Shown: positions 26,131 to 33,544 of the stretch, piece by piece
Layout of the letters: each line of letters opens with the position of its first letter
Position numbering within the stretch: the stretch's first letter is position 1
Origin: Kineococcus sp. TRM81007
GTDB lineage: Bacteria > Actinomycetota > Actinomycetes > Actinomycetales > Kineococcaceae
DNA length: 36,033 nt
Assembly (NCBI RefSeq): GCF_022669155.1
Contig: NZ_JALBVB010000024.1
Span: 46,503-82,535, forward strand
Direction of reading: 5' to 3'
Notes under the pieces: generated by a model
What the model was told of the DNA's origin: nothing
The model's database searches: none
Seen by the model: the letters and a program-made list of their open reading frames with translations, nothing else
Made by a program: the position numbers and the translations under genes

Positions 26131-27201
26131 TCAGGGGTCACCTGCGCCGGGCTCCTCGCCCGGGGGCGGGGGAGGGGCCGCCCGGTCGGCCTTGCCGGCG
26201 TACAGGGCGGCGTCCGCGTCGGCGTACAGCCCCTCCACGCCCCGCTCGGGCCGGTAGGCGGCGGTGCCGGTGGTGACGGTGACGTCCCAGCCGTCGATGG
26301 GCTGCTCGCGGACGACGTGGCGGACGCGCTGCGCCAGGTGCTCGGCCGCCGGCAGGTCGGTGTCGGGCAGCAGGACGGCGAACTCGTCGCCCCCCGTGCG
26401 TGCGAGGAGGTCGGTGCGCCGCAGGGTGTCCTGGACGCGGGCCGCGATCTCGGCGAGGACGGCGTCACCGGCCTGGTGCCCGGCGACGTCGTTGATCCGC
26501 TTGAAGGAGTCGACGTCGATCAGCGTCAGCGCCAGGGGAGCGGGGTGGCGCTCGCACCGGGCGGTCTCCTCCGCCAGGCGCTCCTGGAAGCGGCGCCGGT
26601 TGGCGGCGCCGGTCAGCGGGTCGGTGCGGGACTGCTCGTGCAGCCGGCGCGTGAGGTCGTGCAGCTGCGCCCGGGACTCCTGCAGCTCCCGGACGGTCAT
26701 GCGCAGCGCCAGCTTCGTGGAGACCACGGCGGCCAGGTCCTCCAGCAGCAGCAGGTCGTCCTCGGACCACTGCCGGGGCACGAAGTCGGCCGCGCAGAAG
26801 GCGCCCAGGGTGTGCTCGCCGTAGCGCAGCGGGTAACCGGCGTAGGCGCCGGCTCCCATCTCGACCACCGCCGCGTGCTCGCGGTAGGCGGGGTCGACGC
26901 GCGCGTCGAAGAGGACCACGGGGCCGTCCAGGTGGACCACCTGCGCGCACAGGGAGTGGCTCAGCGGCGTCGAGCGCAGCGACGCCCAGGGCTCCGGCAG
27001 GCCCACCGCGGCCTGCACGACCTCCTGGTCGGCGGCGATGAAGGAGACCATCGCCACGGGGACGCGCAGGACGCGGGCGGCCATCCGCACCAGGCGCTGC
27101 AGCCCGTCGCTGTCCTCGGCGGCTCGCACCGCTCCACGGACCGCTGCGAGGCGTTCGAGCTCCGCCAGCGGCCCCCTCGGCGGCTCCGCGGACGGGGGCA
27201 C
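26131..27201 (-). CDS. GAF-GGDEF diguanylate cyclase
   Basis: This is a 356-residue soluble enzyme that should make cyclic di-GMP from GTP. A GAF sensor domain spans about residues 27-170 (VPVAMVSFIAADQEVVQAAVGLPEPWAS; ACAGYPLRYGE-like core). A coiled linker, RELQESRAQLHDLTRRLHEQS, follows. The GGDEF domain comes next with RTDPLTGAANRRRF (about 192-205), DSFKRINDVAGHQAGD and an exact GGDEF at 270-274. The inhibitory I-site RxxD (RRTD, 261-264) is intact, so product feedback is expected. A short proline-rich tail ends the protein. The start is ATG or GTG at 27201; its context is weak. Confidence 0.93.
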   Translation of the reverse strand: MPPSAEPPRGPLAELERLAAVRGAVRAAEDSDGLQRLVRMAARVLRVPVAMVSFIAADQEVVQAAVGLPEPWASLRSTPLSHSLCAQVVHLDGPVVLFDARVDPAYREHAAVVEMGAGAYAGYPLRYGEHTLGAFCAADFVPRQWSEDDLLLLEDLAAVVSTKLALRMTVRELQESRAQLHDLTRRLHEQSRTDPLTGAANRRRFQERLAEETARCERHPAPLALTLIDVDSFKRINDVAGHQAGDAVLAEIAARVQDTLRRTDLLARTGGDEFAVLLPDTDLPAAEHLAQRVRHVVREQPIDGWDVTVTTGTAAYRPERGVEGLYADADAALYAGKADRAAPPPPPGEEPGAGDP

Positions 27202-27250
27202 CCGGCCATGCTCGCCCGCCGCGGAGCCGCTGGCAACCCGACCGCCGGGC

Positions 27251-27445
27251 TCAGTCCGTCGCGGGCGGGACCTCGTCCGGCTCGTCGGTGAGGCCGAGCT
27301 CGCGGCGCTCGTGCTCGACGCGCATCTCCAGCTCGTCGTCGTTGGGCCGGGCCGGCATCTTGCCGTGCTCCTGGCGGTCCCGCGGGGCCGCGATCTCCGG
27401 CTCGATCACGTTCTCCAGGGTGGGTTCGTCGTTCTGCTGGCTCAT
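27251..27445 (-). CDS. Small acidic hypothetical protein
   Basis: This is a 64-residue, highly charged and acidic protein with no cysteines, membrane segment or known motif. It reads as probably disordered, with a helical ELEMRVEHERRELGL stretch near residues 38-52. I do not recognise a family. The case for it being real is a TAGCGT hexamer exactly 6 nt before the ATG on the minus strand (27452-27457), the pattern of leaderless genes in this window. Normal codon bias also supports it. It lies between an AsnC regulator and a diguanylate cyclase in the same orientation. Confidence 0.6.
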   Translation of the reverse strand: MSQQNDEPTLENVIEPEIAAPRDRQEHGKMPARPNDDELEMRVEHERRELGLTDEPDEVPPATD

Positions 27446-27491
27446 GCCCCGACGCTAGGCACCGCGGTGCGGGCGCGCACCCGCAGCCGCG

Positions 27492-28004
27492 TCACGAGCG
27501 GCCGGCGGCGCGCGTGTGCTCGAAGATCAGGCTGGTCTCGGTGAGGGCGACGTCCTGGTCGCGGGAGAGGTGCTCGGCGACGAACTCGCGCAGGGCACCG
27601 GTGCTGGTGACCGCGACGTGCAGCAGGTAGTCGTTCGCGCCGGCCACGAAGTACACGTCGAGGACCTCGGGCTGGCGGCGGATGCGGGCCACGAAGGGCC
27701 CCATGCTGCCGCGGGCGTGCGCGGCGAGCCTCACGGCGATCATCGCCTGCAGGTGCAGGCCGAGGGCGTCGGGGTCCACGTCGGCGTGGAAACCGCGGAT
27801 GACGCCGGCGGCGCGCAGGGCGCGCACCCGCAGCAGGCAGGTGGAGGGCGCGATGCCGACCCGCTGGGCGAGGGCGGCGTTGGAGATCCGCCCGTCCTCG
27901 GCCAGGACGTGGAGGATCGCCCGGTCGACCGCGTCCACGGCCCGCCGAACGTTCTTCGGCGGGACGGCCCGCCCCGCACCGTCCCCCGAAGGAACCGTCG
28001 TCAT
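27492..28004 (-). CDS. Lrp/AsnC family regulator divergent from ald
   Basis: This is a 170-residue Lrp/AsnC regulator. The HTH at about residues 22-65 contains VDRAILHVLAEDGRISNAALAQRVGIAPSTCLLRVRALR. The RAM domain at about 85-155 contains LDVYFVAGANDYLLHVAV. It diverges from alanine dehydrogenase, with 99 bp between the starts. In actinobacteria such paired Lrp-type proteins (AldR in mycobacteria) control ald, so this is the likely role. The ATG at 28004 is used; the first 20 residues look unstructured. Confidence 0.93.
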   Translation of the reverse strand: MTTVPSGDGAGRAVPPKNVRRAVDAVDRAILHVLAEDGRISNAALAQRVGIAPSTCLLRVRALRAAGVIRGFHADVDPDALGLHLQAMIAVRLAAHARGSMGPFVARIRRQPEVLDVYFVAGANDYLLHVAVTSTGALREFVAEHLSRDQDVALTETSLIFEHTRAAGRS

Positions 28005-28069
28005 CCCCGGACGGTACCGAACGATCCTCGATCTCCTTGCCGACCCGTCGTCGCATCTTCACCCTGGTG

Positions 28070-28080
28070 GTGACCGTCAC
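28070..28080. promoter_or_regulatory. GTGAC-C-GTCAC palindrome before ald
   Basis: An exact 11-bp palindrome lies in the 99-bp divergent gap, 23 bp before the ald start. It may be an AsnC-type operator, but single short palindromes are common in such GC-rich DNA. Confidence 0.3.
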
Positions 28081-28103
28081 ACCCCCCGAGCCGGAGGTCC
28101 GAA

Positions 28104-29249
28104 GTGCGCATCGGCGTTCCCCGCGAGGTGAAGAACCGCGAGCACCGCGTGGCGCTGACGCCCGCGGGCGTGCACGAGCTGATCGGTCACGGCCACGAGG
28201 TGCTGGTGGAGGCGGGCGCGGGGGAGGGCAGTTCCCTGCCGGACGCCGAGTTCGAGGCGGCCGGCGCGAAGGTCGTCGCCGACGTGGAGGAGGTGTGGGG
28301 CGAGGCCGAGCTGCTGCTGAAGGTCAAGGAACCGATCGCCTCCGAGCACCACCGCCTGCGGCGCGAGCAGGTGCTGTTCACCTACCTGCACCTGGCCGCC
28401 TCGCGCGAGTGCACCGACGCCCTCCTCGCCGCCGGCACCACCGCGATCGCCTACGAGACCGTGCAGCTGCCCGACCGCTCGCTGCCGCTGCTGGCGCCGA
28501 TGAGCGAGGTCGCCGGCCGGCTCGCGCCCCAGGTGGGCGCCTACCACCTCATGAGCGCGAACTCGACCACGAACGGCCGGGCCGGTGCCGGCGGGCGCGG
28601 TGTCCTCATGGGCGGGGTGCCCGGTGTGCGGGGGGCGGACGTCGTCGTGATCGGGGCGGGCGTCTCCGGCCAGAACGCCGCCCGCGTCGCGCTCGGCATG
28701 GGGGCGGAGGTCACCGTGCTGGACCTGTCGATCCCCAAGCTGCGCGAGGTGGAGGCCCGGTTCGGCGGGGCGGTGCGCACCATCACCTCCAACGCCTTCG
28801 AGCTGGCCCGCGCCGTGCGCAGCGCCGACCTGGTGATCGGCGCCGTCCTGGTGCCCGGCGCGCGGGCGCCGAAGCTGGTGAGCGACGAGCTGGTGGCGCA
28901 GATGCGCACCGGTTCCGTGCTGGTGGACATCGCCGTCGACCAGGGCGGCTGCTTCGAGTCCACCCGGCCCACCACCCACGACGAACCCACGTTCACCGTG
29001 CACGGCTCCGTCTTCTACTGCGTGGCGAACATGCCCGGCGCGGTGCCGCACACCTCCACGTACGCGCTGACCAACGCGACCCTGCCGTACGTGACCCGGC
29101 TGGCGGACGCCGGCTGGCGCGAGGCCCTGCGCGCCGACGACGCCCTGGCGCACGGGCTGTCCACCCACGCCGGTCAGCTGACCAGCGCCGAGGTCGGGCA
29201 GGCCCACGGCCTGCCGTCGACCCCCCTCGCGCAGGCGCTGCGGGCCTGA
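28104..29249 (+). CDS. ald: Alanine dehydrogenase
   Basis: Ald interconverts L-alanine and pyruvate plus ammonia with NAD. The 381 residues are near the family norm of about 371. The N-terminus MRIGVPREVKNREHRVALTPAGV is typical. KVKEP (about residues 73-77) and YLHLAAS (about 93-99) carry the catalytic Lys and His. GAGVSGQNAARVALGMGAEVTVLD (about 179-202) binds NAD, and DIAVDQGGCFESTRPTTH (about 274-291) closes the site. The GTG start at 28104 has GGAGGT about 7 nt upstream. It is paired with the divergent AsnC regulator, the usual arrangement for alanine-responsive control. Confidence 0.98.
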   Translation: MRIGVPREVKNREHRVALTPAGVHELIGHGHEVLVEAGAGEGSSLPDAEFEAAGAKVVADVEEVWGEAELLLKVKEPIASEHHRLRREQVLFTYLHLAASRECTDALLAAGTTAIAYETVQLPDRSLPLLAPMSEVAGRLAPQVGAYHLMSANSTTNGRAGAGGRGVLMGGVPGVRGADVVVIGAGVSGQNAARVALGMGAEVTVLDLSIPKLREVEARFGGAVRTITSNAFELARAVRSADLVIGAVLVPGARAPKLVSDELVAQMRTGSVLVDIAVDQGGCFESTRPTTHDEPTFTVHGSVFYCVANMPGAVPHTSTYALTNATLPYVTRLADAGWREALRADDALAHGLSTHAGQLTSAEVGQAHGLPSTPLAQALRA

Positions 29250-29268
29250 CCGGAGCCACCCGGCCCGG

Positions 29269-29281
29269 CCCCGGCGCGGGG
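29269..29281. terminator. Short hairpin after ald
   Basis: CCCCG-GCG-CGGGG forms a 5-bp GC stem 20 bp after the ald stop. It is a weak candidate. Confidence 0.3.
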
Positions 29282-29315
29282 TCAAGCCGGTGCCCGCGGG
29301 CGCCGATGGAGCGGC

Positions 29316-30794
29316 GTGCGACCCACCGGCCCCCGCTCGCCCGCGCGCCTGCTGCTCGCGGCGGGGGCGGTGGCCGCGCTGGTGTGCGCGCTGCTGCCGC
29401 TGGGGGCCCTGCGCGACGGCGTGTACGCGCTCGTCTGCTGGGGCAGCGTCGCGGCGGTGGTGGTGGGCATCCGCCGCAACCGCCCGCGGGAGCCCGCGGC
29501 GTGGTGGCTCGTGGCCGCCGGCGTGGCCTCCTGGGGGCTGGGTGACCTGACGTGGGACGTCGTCGCCGACGTGCTCCACGGCGACCCCTTCCCCTCCGCC
29601 GCCGACGTCTTCTACCTGCTCGCCTACCCGCTGCTGGCGGCTGGGCTGTGGCGCTTCGTGCGCGCCCGCACCGACGGGCGCGACCGCGACGGGCTCATCG
29701 ACAGCGCCGTCTTCACCGTCGGCGTCGGCCTGCTCATGTGGGTCTTCCTGGTGCAGCCGGCGCTGGGCGACACCGGGGCGACGCCGCTGGCGCGGGTGGT
29801 GGCCGCCGCCTACCCGGTCGGCGACGTGCTGCTGCTGGCGCTGCTGGTGCGGCTGCTCACCACGGGCGGCGCGCGCGACACCGCGTTCCGCCTGCTGGCC
29901 GCCGCGGGTGCGCTCAGCCTGCTCGCGGACAGCGCCTTCCAGCTGCTCTCCCTGGACGGCGGCGACGGCGGCCGCCTCCTGGACGCCGTCTGGCTGGTCG
30001 CGTACACCTGCTACGGGGCCGCGGCCCTGCACCCCTCGATGCGGTGCATGACCGACCGGCAACCCCGCACCGGCGTGATCGTCGGGCGCGCCCGCCTGGT
30101 GGCGCTGACCGCCGCCAGCCTGCTGTCCCCGGCGACCCAGGTGCTCCAGCTGGCCCTCGGCCTGCGGCTGACCGGCTGGGCCGTGGCGCTCAGCTCGGTG
30201 GCGCTGTTCCTGCTCGTGGTCTGGCGCATGTCCGGGCTCGTCGCCCACCTGCAGCAGCAGGCCGCGCAGCTGGCGGCCCTGGCCCGCACCGACACCCTGA
30301 CCGGGCTGGCCAACCGGCGCAGCGGCGACGCCGAGCTGGCGCGGATGCAGGTGCGGGCCCGGCAGGACGGCACCCCCCTCAGCCTGGCGGTGCTGGACCT
30401 GGACCGCTTCAAGGTCTTCAACGACACCTTCGGCCACCAGGCCGGCGACCGGCTGCTCACCGAGGCGGCGGCGGCGTGGAAGCGCCGGCTGCGCGGCACC
30501 GGGGCGCTGCTGGTGCGCTGGGGCGGTGAGGAGTTCACCGTCCTGCTGCCCGGGCACGACCTGGAGGACGCCGCGGCGCTCGTCGAGCAGCTGAGCGCGG
30601 TCACGCCCGCCGGGCAGACCTTCTCCGCCGGCGTGGCGCGCTGGGACGGCGAGGAGGACCCCGCCGAGCTGACGGCCCGAGCCGACCGGGCGCTGTACCG
30701 GGCCAAGGCCGCCGGGCGCTCGCGCGTCCTGACCGCCGCGGCACCTCCCGGGCCGCGACCGCCGGACCCGGTCGTCCCCACCACCACGGCGTGA
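29316..30794 (+). CDS. Membrane-bound GGDEF diguanylate cyclase
   Basis: This is a 492-residue protein. The N-terminal 305 residues hold about nine or ten membrane helices with no extracytoplasmic sensor domain that I recognise. A short coiled linker (VAHLQQQAAQLAALA) leads to a GGDEF domain. TDTLTGLANRRSGDAEL (about 325-341) and DLDRFKVFNDTFGHQAGDRLL (about 361-381) are followed by the active variant GGEEF at 403-407. The I-site position reads GTGA instead of RxxD, so feedback inhibition is probably lost. The GTG start at 29316 has GGAG 7-8 nt upstream. It converges with the YbdK gene, 13 bp apart. Confidence 0.92.
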   Translation: MRPTGPRSPARLLLAAGAVAALVCALLPLGALRDGVYALVCWGSVAAVVVGIRRNRPREPAAWWLVAAGVASWGLGDLTWDVVADVLHGDPFPSAADVFYLLAYPLLAAGLWRFVRARTDGRDRDGLIDSAVFTVGVGLLMWVFLVQPALGDTGATPLARVVAAAYPVGDVLLLALLVRLLTTGGARDTAFRLLAAAGALSLLADSAFQLLSLDGGDGGRLLDAVWLVAYTCYGAAALHPSMRCMTDRQPRTGVIVGRARLVALTAASLLSPATQVLQLALGLRLTGWAVALSSVALFLLVVWRMSGLVAHLQQQAAQLAALARTDTLTGLANRRSGDAELARMQVRARQDGTPLSLAVLDLDRFKVFNDTFGHQAGDRLLTEAAAAWKRRLRGTGALLVRWGGEEFTVLLPGHDLEDAAALVEQLSAVTPAGQTFSAGVARWDGEEDPAELTARADRALYRAKAAGRSRVLTAAAPPGPRPPDPVVPTTTA

Positions 30795-30807
30795 GGCGCA
30801 CCCGCCC

Positions 30808-31962
30808 TCAGCCGGTGCGCATCTCCTCCACCAGGGAGTCCACGACGCCCACCAGCGGGTTCTCCGCACCGGCCCGGCGCGCCGCGTCGAACGCCGCCCG
30901 CTGGCGCTGGTAGCTGGCGCCCACGCGCGGGACCTCCGCCACCAGGCGCAGCTCCTCCTCGCACCGCAACCGGCGCGCCACCGGTTCCAGGCGGGTCAGC
31001 CAGTCGTCCAGGTCGTCGGTGACGAGGCGCTCGCGACCGGCGGCGTCCACGATGATCTCGGCGTCCAGGCCGTAGCGCGCCGAGCGCCACTTGTTCTCCT
31101 GCACGTGCCACGGCGGCATCGTCGGCAGTTCCCGGCCCGCCTCCAGCTCACCGTCCAGGTGCACGACCAGGCAGTGCACGAGCGCCGTCAGCGCCCGCAG
31201 CTCCCGCAGGGTGGGCGTGCCGTCGCACACCCGCACCTCGATGGTGCCCAGCTTCGGGGAGGGGCGGACGTCCCAGCGCACGTCGGACAGCCCGTCGATG
31301 ACGCCGGTGACGAGCATGTCCTCCACGTAGCCCTCGAACTGGGCCCAGGTGGCGAACTGGAACGGCAACCCGGCCGTGGGCAGCTGCTGGAACATCTGCG
31401 AGCGGTTGCTGGCGAAACCCGTGTCGTGCCCGGCCCAGTACGGCGAGGACGCCGACAGGGCCTGCAGGTGCGGGTAGTGGTTCAGCAGCGAGTTCAGGAT
31501 CGGCAGCACCTTGTGCACCGAGTCCACCCCGACGTGCACGTGCACGCCCCAGATGAGCAGCTGCCGCCCCCACCACTGGGTCCGCTCCAGCAGTTCGGCG
31601 TAGCGCGGGTCGTCGGAGACCAGCTGGTTGTCGAAGACGCCGAACGGGTGCGTCCCGGAGCACATCACGTCCAGGCCCAGCGCGTCGGTGACGCGCCGGA
31701 TCTCCGCCAGCGACGTCGTCAGGTCCTCGGTGGCCTCGGCGACGGTGTCGCACACGCCGGTGACGATCTCCAGGGTGTTGCGCAGCAGTTCCTTGGTGAC
31801 CCGCGGGCCGTTCGCGTGGTCGGGCAGCTCCAGCGCCGTCAGCACCTCGGCGGCGGAGGAGGACAGGTCGCGCGTGCGGCGGTCGACGAGCACCACCTCC
31901 CACTCCACGCCCAGCGTCGGGCGCGGTGAGGCGTTGAAGTCGATCCGCGTCGCCCTGCCCAC
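30808..31962 (-). CDS. Carboxylate-amine ligase, YbdK/GCS2 family
   Basis: This is a 384-residue ATP-dependent ligase of the glutamate-cysteine ligase type 2 (YbdK) family. FNASPRPTLGVEWEVVLVD opens the fold at about residues 8-26. GTHPFG (about 106), WGVHVHVGVD (about 138-147), ASSPYWAGHDTGFASNRSQMFQQLP and GTIEVRVCDGTP (about 231-242) carry metal and substrate ligands. The physiological product is unclear; some members have weak gamma-glutamylcysteine activity. I start at GTG 31962 because similarity begins just after it. The longer open frame adds a basic 28-residue lead and would overlap the divergent gene. TGTGAT lies 6 nt upstream, again a leaderless pattern. Confidence 0.93.
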   Translation of the reverse strand: MGRATRIDFNASPRPTLGVEWEVVLVDRRTRDLSSSAAEVLTALELPDHANGPRVTKELLRNTLEIVTGVCDTVAEATEDLTTSLAEIRRVTDALGLDVMCSGTHPFGVFDNQLVSDDPRYAELLERTQWWGRQLLIWGVHVHVGVDSVHKVLPILNSLLNHYPHLQALSASSPYWAGHDTGFASNRSQMFQQLPTAGLPFQFATWAQFEGYVEDMLVTGVIDGLSDVRWDVRPSPKLGTIEVRVCDGTPTLRELRALTALVHCLVVHLDGELEAGRELPTMPPWHVQENKWRSARYGLDAEIIVDAAGRERLVTDDLDDWLTRLEPVARRLRCEEELRLVAEVPRVGASYQRQRAAFDAARRAGAENPLVGVVDSLVEEMRTG

Positions 31963-32023
31963 CGATCGATCACACCACAGCGACCCGTGGTGCGCGCGCC
32001 GCCGCCTGCGTACCGTCCGGGGC
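31963..32023. promoter_or_regulatory. Divergent leaderless promoters, YbdK and disulfide oxidoreductase
   Basis: The 61-bp gap carries TACCGT (32011-32016), 7 nt before the plus-strand GTG. It also carries TGTGAT (31969-31974 read on the minus strand), 6 nt before the minus-strand GTG. Neither gene has a ribosome site. Confidence 0.45.
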
Positions 32024-33457
32024 GTGGACACACGGGAGCGGGACACGGACGTCGTCGTCGTCGGGGCGGGGGCGGTGGGGGAGAACGTCGCCGACCGGGC
32101 CGGCCGGACGGGCCTGGAGGTCGTCGTCGTCGAGGACGAGCTGGTGGGGGGCGAGTGCTCCTACTGGGCGTGCATGCCCAGCAAGGCGCTGCTGCGCCCG
32201 GGGCAGGTGCTGGCCGGCGCGCGGCGGCTGCCCGGCGCGGCGGAGGCGGTGACCGGGGAGCTGGACACGGCTGCGGTGCTGGCCCGGCGCACGAGCTTCA
32301 CCAGCGGCTGGGACGACTCCTCGCAGGCGCGGTGGCTGGAATCGGCGGGGCTGGGCCTGGTGCGCGGCCGCGCCCGCCTGGCCGGGCCGCGCCGGGTGGA
32401 GGTGACCGGCGAGGACGGCACCACCGTCCTGACCGCGCGGCGGGCGGTGGTGCTGGCGACCGGGTCGGTGCCGGTGCTGCCCGACGTGCCGGGGCTGGCC
32501 GCGGCGAACCCGTGGACCAGCCGGGAGGCCACCAGCGCCGACGCGGTGCCGGGGCGGCTCGCCGTCGTCGGCGGCGGGACGGTGGCCGTGGAGCTGGCGC
32601 AGGCGTACGCGCGGCTGGGCTCGCGGGTGACGCTGCTGGTGCGCTCGGCCCTGCTGGGCAAGGAGGAGGACTTCGCCGGGGACCTCGTCGCGGACGCGCT
32701 GCGCGACGACGGCGTGGACGTGCGCCTGGGCGTCTCCCCGGCGTCGGTGGAGCGCCCGCGCGCGGGCGGGGAGGTCACCGTCGCCCTGGACGACGGCTCG
32801 CGCGTGGTGGCCGACGAGCTGCTGGTGGCCACCGGCCGGCGCCCCGCCACGGAGGGGATCGGGCTGGAGACCGTGGGCCTGGAGGACGGCGGCGGCCTGG
32901 ACGTGGACGACACCGGCCTCGTCGCCGGCGTCGAGGGCGAGTGGCTGCACGCCGTCGGTGACGTCTCGGGGCGGGTGCAGCTGACCCACCAGGGCAAGTA
33001 CGAGGCCCGCGCCGTCGGCGACGCGATCGGCGCCCGCGCGCGCGGCGAGCTGGGGCGCGAGGCCCCCGCCTGGTCCCGGTACGCGGCGACCGCCACCCGG
33101 GTGGCGACCCCGCAGGTGACGTTCACCGACCCGGAGGTGGCCTCGGTGGGTCTGCGCGCCGCCGAGGCGCGCGAGCGGGGCCTGGACGTGCGGGTCGTGG
33201 ACTACGCGATCAGCGACGTCGCCGGCGCCTCCCTGCTCGCCGACGGGTACACCGGCAAGGCCCGCCTCGTCGTCGACGAGAGCCGGCACGTCGTGGTGGG
33301 CGCCACGTTCGTCGGCCAGGACGTCGCGGAACTGCTGCACTCGGCGACGATCGCGATCGTCGGCGAGGTGCCGTTGGAGCGGCTGTGGCACGCGGTGCCC
33401 AGCTACCCCACGGTCAGCGAGGTGTGGTTGCGCCTGCTGGAGACCTACGGCCTCTGA
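32024..33457 (+). CDS. Pyridine nucleotide-disulfide oxidoreductase
   Basis: This is a 477-residue FAD/NAD(P)-dependent class I disulfide oxidoreductase. VVVGAGAVGENVADRAG (about residues 11-27) binds FAD. The redox pair is Cys45-x4-Cys50 in GGECSYWACMPSKALLRP. VVGGGTVAVELAQAYARLG (about 182-200) binds NAD(P), and VGDVSGRVQLTHQG (about 311-324) is the second FAD motif. The C-terminal interface motif HAVPSYPTVSE carries the active-site His-Glu pair. It resembles dihydrolipoamide dehydrogenase and mycothione reductase, but the substrate cannot be fixed. It stands alone, without E1/E2 genes, which argues against a pyruvate dehydrogenase role. It is divergent from the YbdK ligase. Confidence 0.93.
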   Translation: MDTRERDTDVVVVGAGAVGENVADRAGRTGLEVVVVEDELVGGECSYWACMPSKALLRPGQVLAGARRLPGAAEAVTGELDTAAVLARRTSFTSGWDDSSQARWLESAGLGLVRGRARLAGPRRVEVTGEDGTTVLTARRAVVLATGSVPVLPDVPGLAAANPWTSREATSADAVPGRLAVVGGGTVAVELAQAYARLGSRVTLLVRSALLGKEEDFAGDLVADALRDDGVDVRLGVSPASVERPRAGGEVTVALDDGSRVVADELLVATGRRPATEGIGLETVGLEDGGGLDVDDTGLVAGVEGEWLHAVGDVSGRVQLTHQGKYEARAVGDAIGARARGELGREAPAWSRYAATATRVATPQVTFTDPEVASVGLRAAEARERGLDVRVVDYAISDVAGASLLADGYTGKARLVVDESRHVVVGATFVGQDVAELLHSATIAIVGEVPLERLWHAVPSYPTVSEVWLRLLETYGL

Positions 33458-33478
33458 CCCCACCCCTCGAACCGAACC

Positions 33479-33528
33479 CCGCGGTGGTCCCGCACGGTTG
33501 GAGCTCCAACCGTGCAAGACCACCGCGG
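33479..33528. terminator. 50-nt near-perfect palindrome, bidirectional terminator
   Basis: The arms are symmetric over 25 nt, with only a 2-nt internal mismatch (CC opposite AA at 33490-33491 and 33516-33517). The centre is GGAGCTCC with essentially no loop. It fills the gap between two convergent genes and is far larger than needed for a terminator. Confidence 0.75.
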
Positions 33529-33544
33529 AGGGGAGGGCAGGGGC

